DNA of 64,000 nt from an uncultured bacterium (GTDB lineage Bacteria > Verrucomicrobiota > Kiritimatiellia > CAIKKV01 > CAITUY01), in NCBI GenBank assembly GCA_903895695.1, contig CAITUY010000177.1:59950-123949 (forward strand), given 5' to 3'. Position 1 is the first letter of the stretch, and each line of letters opens with the position of its first letter. Below the pieces are notes generated by a model. The model saw only the letters and a program-made list of their open reading frames with translations, did not search any database and was not told the origin of the DNA. Shown here piece by piece: positions 50,430-59,645 of the stretch. The translations under genes and the position numbers were made by a program.

Positions 50430-52601
50430 TCAGACACCGGCCTCCGCCCGTTCGATCAGCGCGTTTTGCAGCGGCGCCGGCAGGCCGACGTAGCGGGCGC
50501 TCAAGCCGCTGATGCGGATCGTAAGGTCATCGTGTTGTTCGGGCGCGGTCTGGGCTTCGCGCAATGTCGCGGCCGAGAGCAGGTTGAAGTGGACGTGGAA
50601 TCCGCCGCCTGAAAAGTACCCGAGCACCAGTGCCTTCAACCGGGCACGTCCTTCGGGCCCGCGCACGTCCCTGGCCGGCAGGGAAATGGCGAGCGGATTC
50701 CCGCAGGCGCATAGTTGGTGCGCCACATGGCGCGCAGACGCCAGGATGGAGGTTGGTGATCCGCCGCAGGTGGTCGCGGGGCCGCAGCCGTACGAGAGGT
50801 TGTCCGCCACGCGGCGGCCATCGGGCGTGGCATAGGGATGATCCCAGATGTCGGCCGTGAACCGGAAGAAGCCCGGGTAGGGGCGAACGCCGTGTGCCAG
50901 GCGGCTGTCGAGCACCAGGGCGGCAAACCGTTCGGAGAGTTCGGCGACCAAGAGGTTCGTGGCGGGACTGTCGGTCCCGTACCGGCCGGGAATGGCGAGG
51001 AGCTGCCGCCGCAGGGCGGCGTCGGCTAAATCCCCGTCCAGGGCCGCCGTCAACTGCGACAGCGGCAGTTCCCGGCGCTCAAACACCATTTCGCGGATCG
51101 CGTGGAGGCTGTCGACCGTGGTGCCGAGCCCCAGGATATTCACGCCGAACAGATTGAAGCGCGCGCCGACGCTCTCCAGGGGCAGCGCCCGCTCCAGGCA
51201 GCCGCCCATCAGCACGCTCCCGAAGGGAGACGGGGCATGGTCGCGCCAGTGGTCCCAGGCGCGCTGGTAGTCGGTCGCCACGGCCGCACGATAATCCCCC
51301 GCCACCTGGCTGACATAGCCGTCGAGAAATTGCCGGAAGTCGGTGGCGCACTCCGCCGTGGCGGTCCGCATATACTCGACAAGTGCCTTTGAAAGCACGG
51401 GGGTCGTGCCGGCGACGGTATTGGGATAGCAGTCACCCTGGGTGGTCGCTTCATAGCAACCGACGATGGCGAAGTCGCGGGCCCGTTCGAGGGGAATTCC
51501 CAGCGCCATCAATCCTGGGATCACGGCTTCGTCATTGATGAATCCCGGCTGTCCCGTGCCCGTGGCGGCGAGCTCGCAGGCCATCTCCACCAGGGCCGGC
51601 GGGGAGCCGGGATGTAGGCGGACGCTCAGCGAGGGCTGAAGCACCCTCAGGTCCCTGGCCACGCTCAACACCAGCATGGACAGCGTGTTCGTCGCATCGC
51701 GCCCCTGGGCGTCAACCCCGCCGACGGTGAGATTCTGGCTCTCGTCGCCTTCGCCGCAACGCAGACAGAAAGCCGCTATAAGCTCGTATGCCGTGTCTCG
51801 CGTGAGGCGGCGTTGTTCGAGGTCCCTGCTCAGGAACGGCCAGAGGTACTGATCCAGCCGTCCAAAAGAGATTGCCGCACTCGGATTCTCGGCGTGCAGG
51901 AAGAGTTGGGCAAACCATACCAGTTGCAGTGCCTGCCCGAACGTAGCCGGTGAGTGCCGGGATATGAGCCGAAGGTCGGCGGCTCGCGCCGTCCATTCCG
52001 CTGCCGCCTCGCCGTCCAGGCTGGCGGCCAGCATTGCCGCGCTCTCGGCGTGCCGTTCGATGTACTGCGTCAGTGCTACCATGGCGCGTTCGAATGCGTC
52101 CAGGGCGGTGCGCGCCTCGGCATCGTGGGCCGTTTCACGCCGGGCCCGGATGCGGCTAACCAGCCCGTCCACGCCGTATTCAAGCAGCGCGGCATAATCG
52201 TGAACGATATGCCCGGGATTCTTGGCGTAGCCCAGGCGGACGATTTCATCCCTGACCTCGGGTGCGAAATCGAACGAACAGAACGCCTGCGATCCGGCCA
52301 GCAAGTCGTCCGGACCCATTGCGATCTGCGCGTCGGCGGCAAAGCATTCCAGGGCTCGCACCCGGCGCAGGATGGCGGGCTGGCCCGCCGTCTCGCGGTA
52401 CGCCCGGAGGACGGCGCGCGAATAGACGGCGCGTTCTTGGGCGTCGAAGCACACGCGTCCGCCGGATGCACGCGCAGCCGCGGCCTGCCGGCCCGCGAGT
52501 CGTGCACGCAGCCGGCCAATGCGGCCGGAAGCCAGTGCCACAGCACCGGCCTCAGCCGCACGGCTCGCGGGAACCCGGCCTGCGACGGAACTTGAAATCA
52601 T
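50430..52601 (-). CDS. Glycyl radical enzyme (GRE3)
   Basis: A 723-residue protein on the opposite strand, starting at ATG 52601 (MISSSVAGRVP). Active-site Cys382 is in IVGCYEATTQG and the glycyl loop is IRISGLSARY with Gly699, Leu replacing the usual aromatic residue. The Cys-X-Glu arrangement is kept. It has no activase beside it. It is convergent with the URO-D-like gene and divergent from the heparinase-like gene at 52873. Overall it resembles GRE1 more than GRE2 in the glycyl loop (ISG-x-SAR). Confidence 0.8.
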   Translation of the reverse strand: MISSSVAGRVPASRAAEAGAVALASGRIGRLRARLAGRQAAAARASGGRVCFDAQERAVYSRAVLRAYRETAGQPAILRRVRALECFAADAQIAMGPDDLLAGSQAFCSFDFAPEVRDEIVRLGYAKNPGHIVHDYAALLEYGVDGLVSRIRARRETAHDAEARTALDAFERAMVALTQYIERHAESAAMLAASLDGEAAAEWTARAADLRLISRHSPATFGQALQLVWFAQLFLHAENPSAAISFGRLDQYLWPFLSRDLEQRRLTRDTAYELIAAFCLRCGEGDESQNLTVGGVDAQGRDATNTLSMLVLSVARDLRVLQPSLSVRLHPGSPPALVEMACELAATGTGQPGFINDEAVIPGLMALGIPLERARDFAIVGCYEATTQGDCYPNTVAGTTPVLSKALVEYMRTATAECATDFRQFLDGYVSQVAGDYRAAVATDYQRAWDHWRDHAPSPFGSVLMGGCLERALPLESVGARFNLFGVNILGLGTTVDSLHAIREMVFERRELPLSQLTAALDGDLADAALRRQLLAIPGRYGTDSPATNLLVAELSERFAALVLDSRLAHGVRPYPGFFRFTADIWDHPYATPDGRRVADNLSYGCGPATTCGGSPTSILASARHVAHQLCACGNPLAISLPARDVRGPEGRARLKALVLGYFSGGGFHVHFNLLSAATLREAQTAPEQHDDLTIRISGLSARYVGLPAPLQNALIERAEAGV

Positions 52602-52872
52602 ACTGTCACGCGCCTCGTGGAATGCCAAACCCAAGACTGGGAAGAAAGAACTGTATCACCATCCGGGGCGGGAGTGGAAGATTCTGGACGCTTGTTCGCG
52701 GTGGTTTGTCCGTAGGAAAGCGGACACGCCCTGCCCGAGTGGTCTTGGGGCCAGGAACTGCGGCCGTGTTTGTTTTTTGGTGGGCTGTGCCTGCAATAAG
52801 GGCCGGATCCTCACAGGCGGACCAGGTAAAGCCTCGGTGACGCAAAGCCACGCGTACGATAGTATCGCGCCC
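52602..52872. other. Divergent intergenic region between GRE3 and the heparinase-like gene
   Basis: 271 bp between divergent starts. It must contain both promoters, but I find no convincing -35/-10 pair or palindrome. Confidence 0.3.
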
Positions 52873-54894
52873 ATGACAAACGAATCGAGGGATGCCGTAG
52901 CCGAAGCCATTCTTGCCCGGATCGACTTCGCCAAACCGGGTCTGGCCGCCATCGAGCAGCTTGCCCTGCAACGCAAGCCGCACGAAGCCGCGCTTGCCTT
53001 GGTCGGTTACTTGCGTGTGCGCGAAGCGCCGCGACCGGCGCACTCCCGGGCGTTCATCCGCGACTTGCGCGCCCGCGCAACGGCCGGACAGACAGGGGCT
53101 GCGCGCGAGGCGCTCGAGAAAGCACTCGCCGCGGAGCTTGTCTCCGGGGCGCACGGCAACCCTATTTCCGGTGTAGGCCCCGTCAACACCATCCTCGGCA
53201 TCACGCCGGAACTGTGTCACCGGATCGCCATCCGTGTTTTGGAGTCGCGCGAGTCCTGGGGCAAGGGTCCCTGGGGCATGACCCACAGCATCGCGGACTT
53301 GCTGCGCCTGCTGCTGTGCCTGCCGGAGTGCCCGGATGACGACCTGCTTCCCCCGTTGGCGTGGCTGCTTGTCCAGAGTCGCAACGAGTGGAACTGGGCC
53401 CGGACCTGGGACGAGGCCATGCTCGGTAACTCCGGTCACAACTGGTGGCTGCACACGTTCCTGGGTTTCTTCAAGACGGGCTTGTTCTTCCCTGAGTTCA
53501 AAGGACTTGCCCGCTTCCGCTCGCTCGGTGCCGCCTTCTTTGAGCGGGAGGGACTGATTCTCCTGGAAACGGACGGCTTCACGAAGGAGCGCTCCGGTTA
53601 CCATTACGGCACGGCCCGCATGTTCTTCGAATTCCAGGATCTAGCAGCGGAGCACGGGTTCCCGCTTGGCCCCGCGTACCAGGACCGGTTGCGGGCCGCC
53701 GCCGACGTGGAGTGGAAGGTGCTGGCTCCCAACGGCGACCTGCCGCACCTCGGTGACGGGTTCGCCGACTACAAGGACGGTACGCGTACCCTCGCGGAAC
53801 TCCGTGGAATCGCCGCCCGCTTTGGTGTGCCCGAGGCCAAGTACGTGGCCGAGCAGCTCAGTCCGGGCTGGACGCCCTCGCTTTTCGGCCTGCGTGGGCA
53901 GGGCGACCATGACCTCTCGTCCGCGTACCAGCGGCTGATCGCCAGGGCGCCGGCCTCCCCGGACACCGCCCTGCCGGCGACCGGCTACTATTTCATGCGC
54001 CAGGATTGGACGCCCCGGGCGGACTGGGTGAGCATTGAGGCCGGAGCGACCGGCTCCATCGTTTCCAGCCACGACCACACGGATATCTTCAGCATCGAGT
54101 TGTACAGCCGGGGTCGCGCCATCCTCGTGGACAACGGCTCGGGGCCTTACGGTAACGAGCCCTCGCGGGTATGGCGGGTGGGCAGCGCCAGCCACAACGT
54201 GGCAACGATCGACGGCAAGGACCAGATTCCCATGGACGCGAAGTGGCCCGAGTGGCGCTGGAACAGCATGACCACACCTTATGTGGATGCGTGGATCAGC
54301 GACGCGCGCTATGCCTATTTCAGCGGTGCCCACGAGGGTTACCGGGCGCTGCCCGAGCGTGTTGCCTCCGCCCGGCGCAAGTTGTTTTACCTGCGCGGGC
54401 AGTACTGGATCCTGATTGACCGGTTCACTCCCGAAGGCGAAGCGGAGCACGAGTACAGCCTGCATTTCCACATCCGTCCACCTTGCCGGCTTTCAGCCGA
54501 CGGTCGTCTGCTGACGACCGGGGAAGGGGGAAACCTGCTGATGATCCCCGTGCCCGGCCTGGAGGGCCAGGCGACGATCGAGCCCTGTCCACATCCGCTC
54601 GACCACTATGGCAACCCCGACCACCTGGCCTACAGGCGTTGCGGAAAAGGTCCGCAGATCTTCGCGACCCTCCTGGTTCCGTTCGAGGGCGCCATGGCGC
54701 CGACGGTCGCGGTCCAACGCCTGGAGGTCGACTGCGATGAACGCACGCTGTCGCCCTGGGAGGCTACGGCCGTGGAGATCATGATCGACGGAAAGCGCGA
54801 CGTCTACTTTGACCAGCACATGGCGTGGAACCTGCCCTGGCGCACGGGCGGTTTCGCCGGCGAAGGCCGTCTCTTCCACTCGGCCTGCAGGTGA
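52873..54894 (+). CDS. Heparinase II/III-family protein
   Basis: A 673-residue protein from ATG 52873; an upstream in-frame start at 52519 would overlap GRE3 and has no family similarity. The alpha/alpha barrel covers about 100-370 (YHYGTARMFF). The C-terminal beta-sandwich has SSHDHTDIFSIELYSRG and AILVDNGSGPYG, the family signature. No signal peptide. It probably cleaves uronate-containing oligosaccharides. It is a remote relative of the protein at 8017-10782. Confidence 0.7.
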   Translation: MTNESRDAVAEAILARIDFAKPGLAAIEQLALQRKPHEAALALVGYLRVREAPRPAHSRAFIRDLRARATAGQTGAAREALEKALAAELVSGAHGNPISGVGPVNTILGITPELCHRIAIRVLESRESWGKGPWGMTHSIADLLRLLLCLPECPDDDLLPPLAWLLVQSRNEWNWARTWDEAMLGNSGHNWWLHTFLGFFKTGLFFPEFKGLARFRSLGAAFFEREGLILLETDGFTKERSGYHYGTARMFFEFQDLAAEHGFPLGPAYQDRLRAAADVEWKVLAPNGDLPHLGDGFADYKDGTRTLAELRGIAARFGVPEAKYVAEQLSPGWTPSLFGLRGQGDHDLSSAYQRLIARAPASPDTALPATGYYFMRQDWTPRADWVSIEAGATGSIVSSHDHTDIFSIELYSRGRAILVDNGSGPYGNEPSRVWRVGSASHNVATIDGKDQIPMDAKWPEWRWNSMTTPYVDAWISDARYAYFSGAHEGYRALPERVASARRKLFYLRGQYWILIDRFTPEGEAEHEYSLHFHIRPPCRLSADGRLLTTGEGGNLLMIPVPGLEGQATIEPCPHPLDHYGNPDHLAYRRCGKGPQIFATLLVPFEGAMAPTVAVQRLEVDCDERTLSPWEATAVEIMIDGKRDVYFDQHMAWNLPWRTGGFAGEGRLFHSACR

Positions 54895-54960
54895 GGAGGG
54901 GGTGGGGGGTTGCGACTCCCTGCTTGACGCTCGGGGTCCCGTCTGGTAACTCCGCCCGCC

Positions 54961-55914
54961 ATGCACGAGGGGGCGGAGAGCCTCTCGATCGCGGCCCCGG
55001 CCAAGATCAACCTCTTCCTTGACGTTCTCGGCAAGCGTCCCGACGGTTACCACGACTTGCGAAGTCTGGTGGTGCCGGTGTCGCTTGTCGACGAATTGAA
55101 GGTGGAGAAGACCGATGGGGTCATCGAGGCGGTTTGCGACGGATCGGAGTTGCCCGAGGGGCACGCCGGGCTGGTGCCGGGTTCTGCCGACAATCTGGCA
55201 GTCCGGGCCGCGCAGCGACTTCGGGAGGCGACCGGGCATCGCGGAGGCGTGCGCATCCATATCCATAAGCGGATCCCGGTGGGGGGCGGCATGGGCGGCG
55301 GGAGTGCCGATGCGGCGGCGGCGTTGGTGGGGGTTAACGCCTTGTGGGGCACGGGTCTCGCGCCGGCGGATCTGATGGTCCTGGGGGCCGAGCTGGGCAG
55401 CGATATCCCGGCGCTGGTCCGCGGCGGCGCCGTCTGCATGGAAGGGCGGGGCGAACGGGTCACGCCGATTGCCTGCCGGTGGCCGGCAGGGACGGAATGG
55501 TGGTTGTTACTGGTCAACCCGGGGTTCAGCGTGCCGACGGCGGACGTTTACCGACGTTTCAGAACGGGGTTGACTTCACCCGACGAAACCTTTACTAATG
55601 CACGGTTTGCGCTGGAAAGAGGAGCGGTGACACTGGCTGCCGCCAGCCTCCACAACGCGTTGGAGCGGGTGGTTTTCGTCAAATACCCGCTGTTGCGGGT
55701 CGTTGCGGAAAGGCTGAAGGCAGCCGGTGCGCTTGGGGTGTTGCTGTCGGGTAGCGGCGCGTCGATATTCGCGCTGGCGGCCGATCGGCGCCACGCGGAA
55801 CAGATGGAGAACGAGATCGGGTGCGACGCGGGCTGTCCGCTGTGGACACGGGTCGCGCAAGTATTGCCCGATGGTGTAATGGCAGCACACGGCCCTTTGG
55901 AGGCTAGAGCCTAG
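54961..55914 (+). CDS. ispE: 4-diphosphocytidyl-2-C-methyl-D-erythritol kinase
   Basis: A 317-residue GHMP kinase starting MHEGAESLSIAAPAKINLFL. The ATP loop PVGGGMGGGSADAAAALVG and C-terminal LGVLLSGSGASIFAL identify IspE, which phosphorylates CDP-ME in the non-mevalonate isoprenoid pathway. Its last 17 codons lie inside a tRNA-Gln gene on the same strand (55865-55938), and its stop is in the tRNA T-stem. Neighbours match the common ispE-tRNA-Gln-prs order. Confidence 0.9.
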   Translation: MHEGAESLSIAAPAKINLFLDVLGKRPDGYHDLRSLVVPVSLVDELKVEKTDGVIEAVCDGSELPEGHAGLVPGSADNLAVRAAQRLREATGHRGGVRIHIHKRIPVGGGMGGGSADAAAALVGVNALWGTGLAPADLMVLGAELGSDIPALVRGGAVCMEGRGERVTPIACRWPAGTEWWLLLVNPGFSVPTADVYRRFRTGLTSPDETFTNARFALERGAVTLAAASLHNALERVVFVKYPLLRVVAERLKAAGALGVLLSGSGASIFALAADRRHAEQMENEIGCDAGCPLWTRVAQVLPDGVMAAHGPLEARA

Positions 55915-55938
55915 GTTCGAATCCTAGTCGGGCAACCA
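55865..55938 (+). tRNA. tRNA-Gln (UUG)
   Basis: 74 nt including an encoded CCA. Acceptor strands TGCCCGA and TCGGGCA pair fully, the D arm holds GTGT/GCAC, the anticodon loop CTTTGGA gives UUG, and the T arm CTAGG-TTCGAAT-CCTAG is perfect. The first base pair of the anticodon stem is a C-A mismatch. The first 50 nt overlap the ispE reading frame. Confidence 0.92.
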
Positions 55939-55967
55939 GGCCAAGGACGTACGAGCGGACGTTGAAC

Positions 55968-56894
55968 ATGAAGATTTTTTCAGGAACATCCAACCCGCTG
56001 CTCACTCAGCGGATTGCGGACTACCTGGGGATTCCCCTGGGGAAGGCCCAGATCACCCGTTTTCCCGACGGCGAAACGTGGGTGAAGATTCTGGAGAATG
56101 TCCGGGGCAAGGATGTCTTCGTGGTCCAATCGACCAGCAATCCGGCCAACGAGCACCTGATGGAGCTCTTGATCATGATCGACGCGCTGCGGCGTGCGTC
56201 GGCTGCCCGCATCACGGCGGTGTTGCCCTTCTACGGGTATGCCCGTCAGGATCGCAAGGACCAGCCCCGCGTGCCGATCACGGCCAAGCTCGTTGCCAAC
56301 CTGATCGTCTCGGCCGGCACGAATCGCCTTTTGACGGTCGACCTGCACGCGCAGCAACTCCAGGGCTTCTTCGATATTCCCGTCGATCACTTGTATGCCT
56401 CGCCCGTGATCGGCAAATACCTGCTGGAAAAACAACTGGCAAAAGCGGTGGTGGTGTCGCCGGATACCGGCGGGCTCAAGATGGCCCACGGTTATTCGGA
56501 AATGCTCGGCGCCGGGCTCGCATTGGTAGCCAAGCAGCGCAAGGGTCCGACGGATGTCGAGGCCCTGACCATGGTGGGCGACGTGGCGGGGGCCAACTGC
56601 GTGCTCGTGGACGACCTGTGCACGACGGCGGGCACGCTCACGACCGCGGGCCGCATTGTCAAGGACAACGGCGCGGCCAACGTCATTGCGGCGGTGACGC
56701 ATGCCGTGCTGACGCCCATGGGCGTGGAGCGGTTGCGCGGTTCGGTCATCAAGGAATTGGTCGTGACCGATACCGTGCCGCTGGCGGATACGGCGGGACT
56801 GCCGATCACCGTGCTGTCGGTGTCGGGGTTGTTGGGCGAGGCGATTTTGCGGATTCACGATAATCAGTCCGTGTCGTCGCTGTTCAGGATTTAG
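55968..56894 (+). CDS. prs: Ribose-phosphate pyrophosphokinase
   Basis: A 308-residue protein starting MKIFSGTSNP, as in most PrsA proteins; TTG 55962 adds only two residues. Catalytic and allosteric motifs include NANEHLMELLIMIDA-type (here NPANEHLMELL), YGYARQDRKDQ, and a PRPP loop DDLCTTAGT in place of the usual DDMIDTGGT. It makes PRPP for nucleotide, His and Trp synthesis. Start is 30 nt after the tRNA 3' end. Confidence 0.92.
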   Translation: MKIFSGTSNPLLTQRIADYLGIPLGKAQITRFPDGETWVKILENVRGKDVFVVQSTSNPANEHLMELLIMIDALRRASAARITAVLPFYGYARQDRKDQPRVPITAKLVANLIVSAGTNRLLTVDLHAQQLQGFFDIPVDHLYASPVIGKYLLEKQLAKAVVVSPDTGGLKMAHGYSEMLGAGLALVAKQRKGPTDVEALTMVGDVAGANCVLVDDLCTTAGTLTTAGRIVKDNGAANVIAAVTHAVLTPMGVERLRGSVIKELVVTDTVPLADTAGLPITVLSVSGLLGEAILRIHDNQSVSSLFRI

Positions 56895-56920
56895 GCAAGG
56901 AACACAAAGAGGGTAGTCGT

Positions 56921-57682
56921 ATGGCGAAGGAAATCAAACTGTCGGCGAGCAAGCGAACAACTTCCGGGACGTCCGCCGCGAAGGCGTTGCGCAGAACGGG
57001 CTGGATGCCCGCCGTTGTATACGGCGAGAAGGGCGCGCGGTCGATCCAGATCGAAAACCGCAATTTTGACGTGATGCTCCGGCATCACTCCGGCGAGAAC
57101 CTGATCGTCGACCTCGACATCGAGGGCGAAGGCCAGGTCAAGGCGCTGATGCGTGAAGTCCAGCACGAGGCCGTCATGGGCGGCGTGCTGCACGTGGACT
57201 TCGTCGAGATCTCGCTCACGAAGAAGATGCGCGTTTCGATTCCGCTCGTGCTCACGGGCGAGCCTGTGGGCGTCTCGCAGCAGGGCGGCATCCTGGAGCA
57301 CGTGATCCGGGCGTTGGATGTCGAGTGTCTGCCGATGGATCTGGTCGACCAGTTCGACGTGGACGTGACGGTCCTGAACCTCGGCAAGACGCTGATGGTA
57401 CGCGACCTGAAGATCGACCCGAAGTTCACCGTGTTGACGCCGGGCGGTGTGGCCGTGGCCACCGTGGTGGCGCCGCGCGAGGAGAAGGAAGAGACGCCGG
57501 AAGCGGCGGCCGAAGGCGCCGAGGCGGCTCCCGAGGTTATCGGCGGCAAGAAGGCCGAGGAAGGCGAAGGCGCGGAAGGCGCGGCCCCGGCCAAGGGCGC
57601 GGCCCCGGCCAAGGGCGCAGCGGGCAAGGGTGCCCCGGCCAAGGAAGAGAAGAAGGAAGCCAAGCCCGGCAAGAAGGACTAG
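56921..57682 (+). CDS. rplY: 50S ribosomal protein L25/Ctc
   Basis: A 253-residue protein with GAGGG before ATG 56921. Residues 1-185 are the L25/TL5 domains (5S rRNA binding; GWMPAVVYGEKGARS). The last about 60 residues are an Ala/Lys/Glu/Gly low-complexity tail (KGAAPAKGAAGKG). Such tails are common in TL5-type L25 but this one is long. It lies in the prs-rplY-pth order common in bacteria. Confidence 0.9.
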   Translation: MAKEIKLSASKRTTSGTSAAKALRRTGWMPAVVYGEKGARSIQIENRNFDVMLRHHSGENLIVDLDIEGEGQVKALMREVQHEAVMGGVLHVDFVEISLTKKMRVSIPLVLTGEPVGVSQQGGILEHVIRALDVECLPMDLVDQFDVDVTVLNLGKTLMVRDLKIDPKFTVLTPGGVAVATVVAPREEKEETPEAAAEGAEAAPEVIGGKKAEEGEGAEGAAPAKGAAPAKGAAGKGAPAKEEKKEAKPGKKD

Positions 57683-57744
57683 CGGTCACGACCGCTTGGT
57701 CGGGCGGGGTCCAGTTTCGGGTGTTCGATGGCGGAGCCGCACCG

Positions 57745-58359
57745 GTGAAAGTCGTCGTGGGGCTTGGCAATCCGGGCCGCGAGTACGAGCGCACGCCCCA
57801 CAACGTGGGGTTTCAGGCGGTCGACGCGCTGGCCGGGCGGCTGGAGTGCCGGCTGAGGTCGAGCGCGCGTTTTCAGGCGCTCGTGGGCACGGCGGCCTAT
57901 GCGGGGCAGGATATCCTGCTGGTGGAGCCGCAGACGTATATGAACGCGAGCGGGCGGTCTGTCGGGGCGATCGTACAGTATCGCAAGCTGACGCCGGCCG
58001 ACGTGTTGGTGGTGGTGGATGATGCCGATTTGCCGCTGGGCTCGTTGCGGATTCGCAAGCAGGGCAGCACCGGCGGGCATCGCGGATTGACGTCGATTGC
58101 CGAGGCGCTGGGAACGGACGCCTACGAGCGTGTGCGGATCGGGATCGGCCGGGGCGACGGGCGCCGCGACCTGATCGACCACGTGCTCTCGGCGTTTACG
58201 GTGACGGAGTGGAAAACGGTCCGGGCAGTGACGGACGAGGCGGCGGAAGCGGTGCTGTGCGCCGTGGAGTGCGGAATAGAGACGGCCATGAATCGCTATA
58301 ACGCGCGGCGACGGGATCCGCTCGACGCGTCGGAGACGAGCGCAGGAGGAAAAGCGTGA
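57745..58359 (+). CDS. pth: Peptidyl-tRNA hydrolase
   Basis: A 204-residue protein from GTG 57745 (MKVVVGLGNPG), with GGCGGAG upstream; GTG 57721 is a possible longer start. Catalytic His is in TPHNVGF, with QTYMNASG and VVVDDADLPLG motifs. It recycles peptidyl-tRNA. Its end overlaps rpsF by GTGA. Confidence 0.92.
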   Translation: MKVVVGLGNPGREYERTPHNVGFQAVDALAGRLECRLRSSARFQALVGTAAYAGQDILLVEPQTYMNASGRSVGAIVQYRKLTPADVLVVVDDADLPLGSLRIRKQGSTGGHRGLTSIAEALGTDAYERVRIGIGRGDGRRDLIDHVLSAFTVTEWKTVRAVTDEAAEAVLCAVECGIETAMNRYNARRRDPLDASETSAGGKA

Positions 58360-58757
58360 ATACGTACGAGGGATTGTTCATTTTTGGCGAGAGCGTTAAG
58401 GACGACCGCATCAAGGATCTCGGCGCCGCCGTGACGGGCGAGATCCAGAAGAGCGGCGGCACAGTGCTCCATACCCGCGACATGGGCCGCCGTTCTTTCG
58501 CGCGCACCATGCAGAAGACGGAATCGGGCGTCTACCTGGCCGTTGTGTTCCAGGTGGCCGGCGACAAGATAGCGGCGTTGAACGCGCGCTACAAACTGAA
58601 CGACGAAATTTTCCGCTTCCAGATCGCCAAGCTGGACGAGAAGTTCGTGAACAGCGTGCCGTCCACGGCGGCGCCCGAGCGGCCCGAGCGCAGCGACCGC
58701 GGCGACCGTGACCGCGGCGATCGCGGTGACCGCTACCAGCGGGACCGCTCGTACTGA
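58356..58757 (+). CDS. rpsF: 30S ribosomal protein S6
   Basis: A 133-residue protein from GTG 58356 after AGGAGG. S6 domain spans 1-103. The C-terminal tail is an Arg/Gly/Asp repeat (GDRDRGDRGDR), longer than the short acidic tails usual in S6. It heads the rpsF-ssb-rpsR-rplI unit. Confidence 0.92.
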   Translation: MNTYEGLFIFGESVKDDRIKDLGAAVTGEIQKSGGTVLHTRDMGRRSFARTMQKTESGVYLAVVFQVAGDKIAALNARYKLNDEIFRFQIAKLDEKFVNSVPSTAAPERPERSDRGDRDRGDRGDRYQRDRSY

Positions 58758-58789
58758 CAGGCCGGGGACCCGAAAGGAGCGGACGCGCC

Positions 58790-59293
58790 ATGGCGTCGAT
58801 GAATCGCGTATTTTTGATGGGCAACCTTACCCGGGACCCTGAGGTGCGTCATCTGCCGTCGGGGCAGGCCGTGGCCGAGTTGCGGCTGGCGGTGAACCGG
58901 AAGTTCAAGACGCAAAAGGGCGAGGAGAAGGAAGAGGCGTGTTTCGTTGACGTGAACGTCTGGGGAGTCACCGCCGAGAACTGCGCGAAGTACCTGAACA
59001 AGGGCTCGCAGATCCTGGTCGAGGGCCGGCTCCAGTACCACGAATGGGAGAAGGACGGGAAGAAGAACAGCAAGTTGCGCGTCCACGCCGACAACGTGCA
59101 GTTCATGGGCGCTCCGCGCGGCGCGCGGGGCGAGCATGACGAGCCCGTCGATGTGGCCGGCGGCGACGAGCCGGCCGCGGCGAGGAATGCCTCGAGGCCG
59201 GCGGCGTCCCGGGGCCCGGTCGCGGCCCCGGCGAACGACGCGGGTGAGCCGCCGCCCCAGGGCGGCGGGGATGACGACAATTTACCTTTCTAA
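58790..59293 (+). CDS. ssb: Single-stranded DNA-binding protein
   Basis: A 167-residue protein, AAAGGAGCG before ATG. OB fold covers 1-110 (LMGNLTRDPEVRHLPSGQA). Flexible Ala/Gly/Pro linker and the conserved acidic tip DDDNLPF that recruits repair and replication proteins. Confidence 0.92.
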   Translation: MASMNRVFLMGNLTRDPEVRHLPSGQAVAELRLAVNRKFKTQKGEEKEEACFVDVNVWGVTAENCAKYLNKGSQILVEGRLQYHEWEKDGKKNSKLRVHADNVQFMGAPRGARGEHDEPVDVAGGDEPAAARNASRPAASRGPVAAPANDAGEPPPQGGGDDDNLPF

Positions 59294-59308
59294 GGAGCAG
59301 GAGCAGTT

Positions 59309-59548
59309 ATGGCGAACCGTGACATGAAGAGCAGCAGCAGTAGCAGCAATGCGACCGTCAGCCGGCGGCGCGTTCCCGGAATCGAGGCCATCAAGGATAT
59401 CGACCTGCGCGACATCGAACTGTTGCGGAAGTTCACGACCGAGCAGGGCAAGATCGTGCCGTCCCGTTTGACGGGCGCCACGCCGACCCAGCAGCGGACG
59501 ATCTCCCGCGCGATTCGGCGGGCGCGCGTAATGGGACTCTTGCGATAG
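59309..59548 (+). CDS. rpsR: 30S ribosomal protein S18
   Basis: A 79-residue protein, TAAGGAG before the start. Conserved IDLRDIELLRKFTTEQGKIVPSR and QQRTISRAIRRAR. The N-terminal stretch has a run of six Ser and Asn (codons AGC/AGT) in place of the usual Cys-containing zinc-type segment. Confidence 0.9.
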   Translation: MANRDMKSSSSSSNATVSRRRVPGIEAIKDIDLRDIELLRKFTTEQGKIVPSRLTGATPTQQRTISRAIRRARVMGLLR

Positions 59549-59645
59549 GGCAGACTAGGCGCGCCTGAAGCGGGTGTGTCCGGCGGTTGCCGGACGGCCC
59601 GGTTTGTCCCGTCTGGGACGCAGCGTGCCGCAGGGAGGAATACCG

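Noticed and set aside
57680..57744. GCGGTC-AC-GACCGC palindrome after rplY as a terminator
   Set aside because: Two-base loop and no T-tract; the pth gene follows at once in the same operon.
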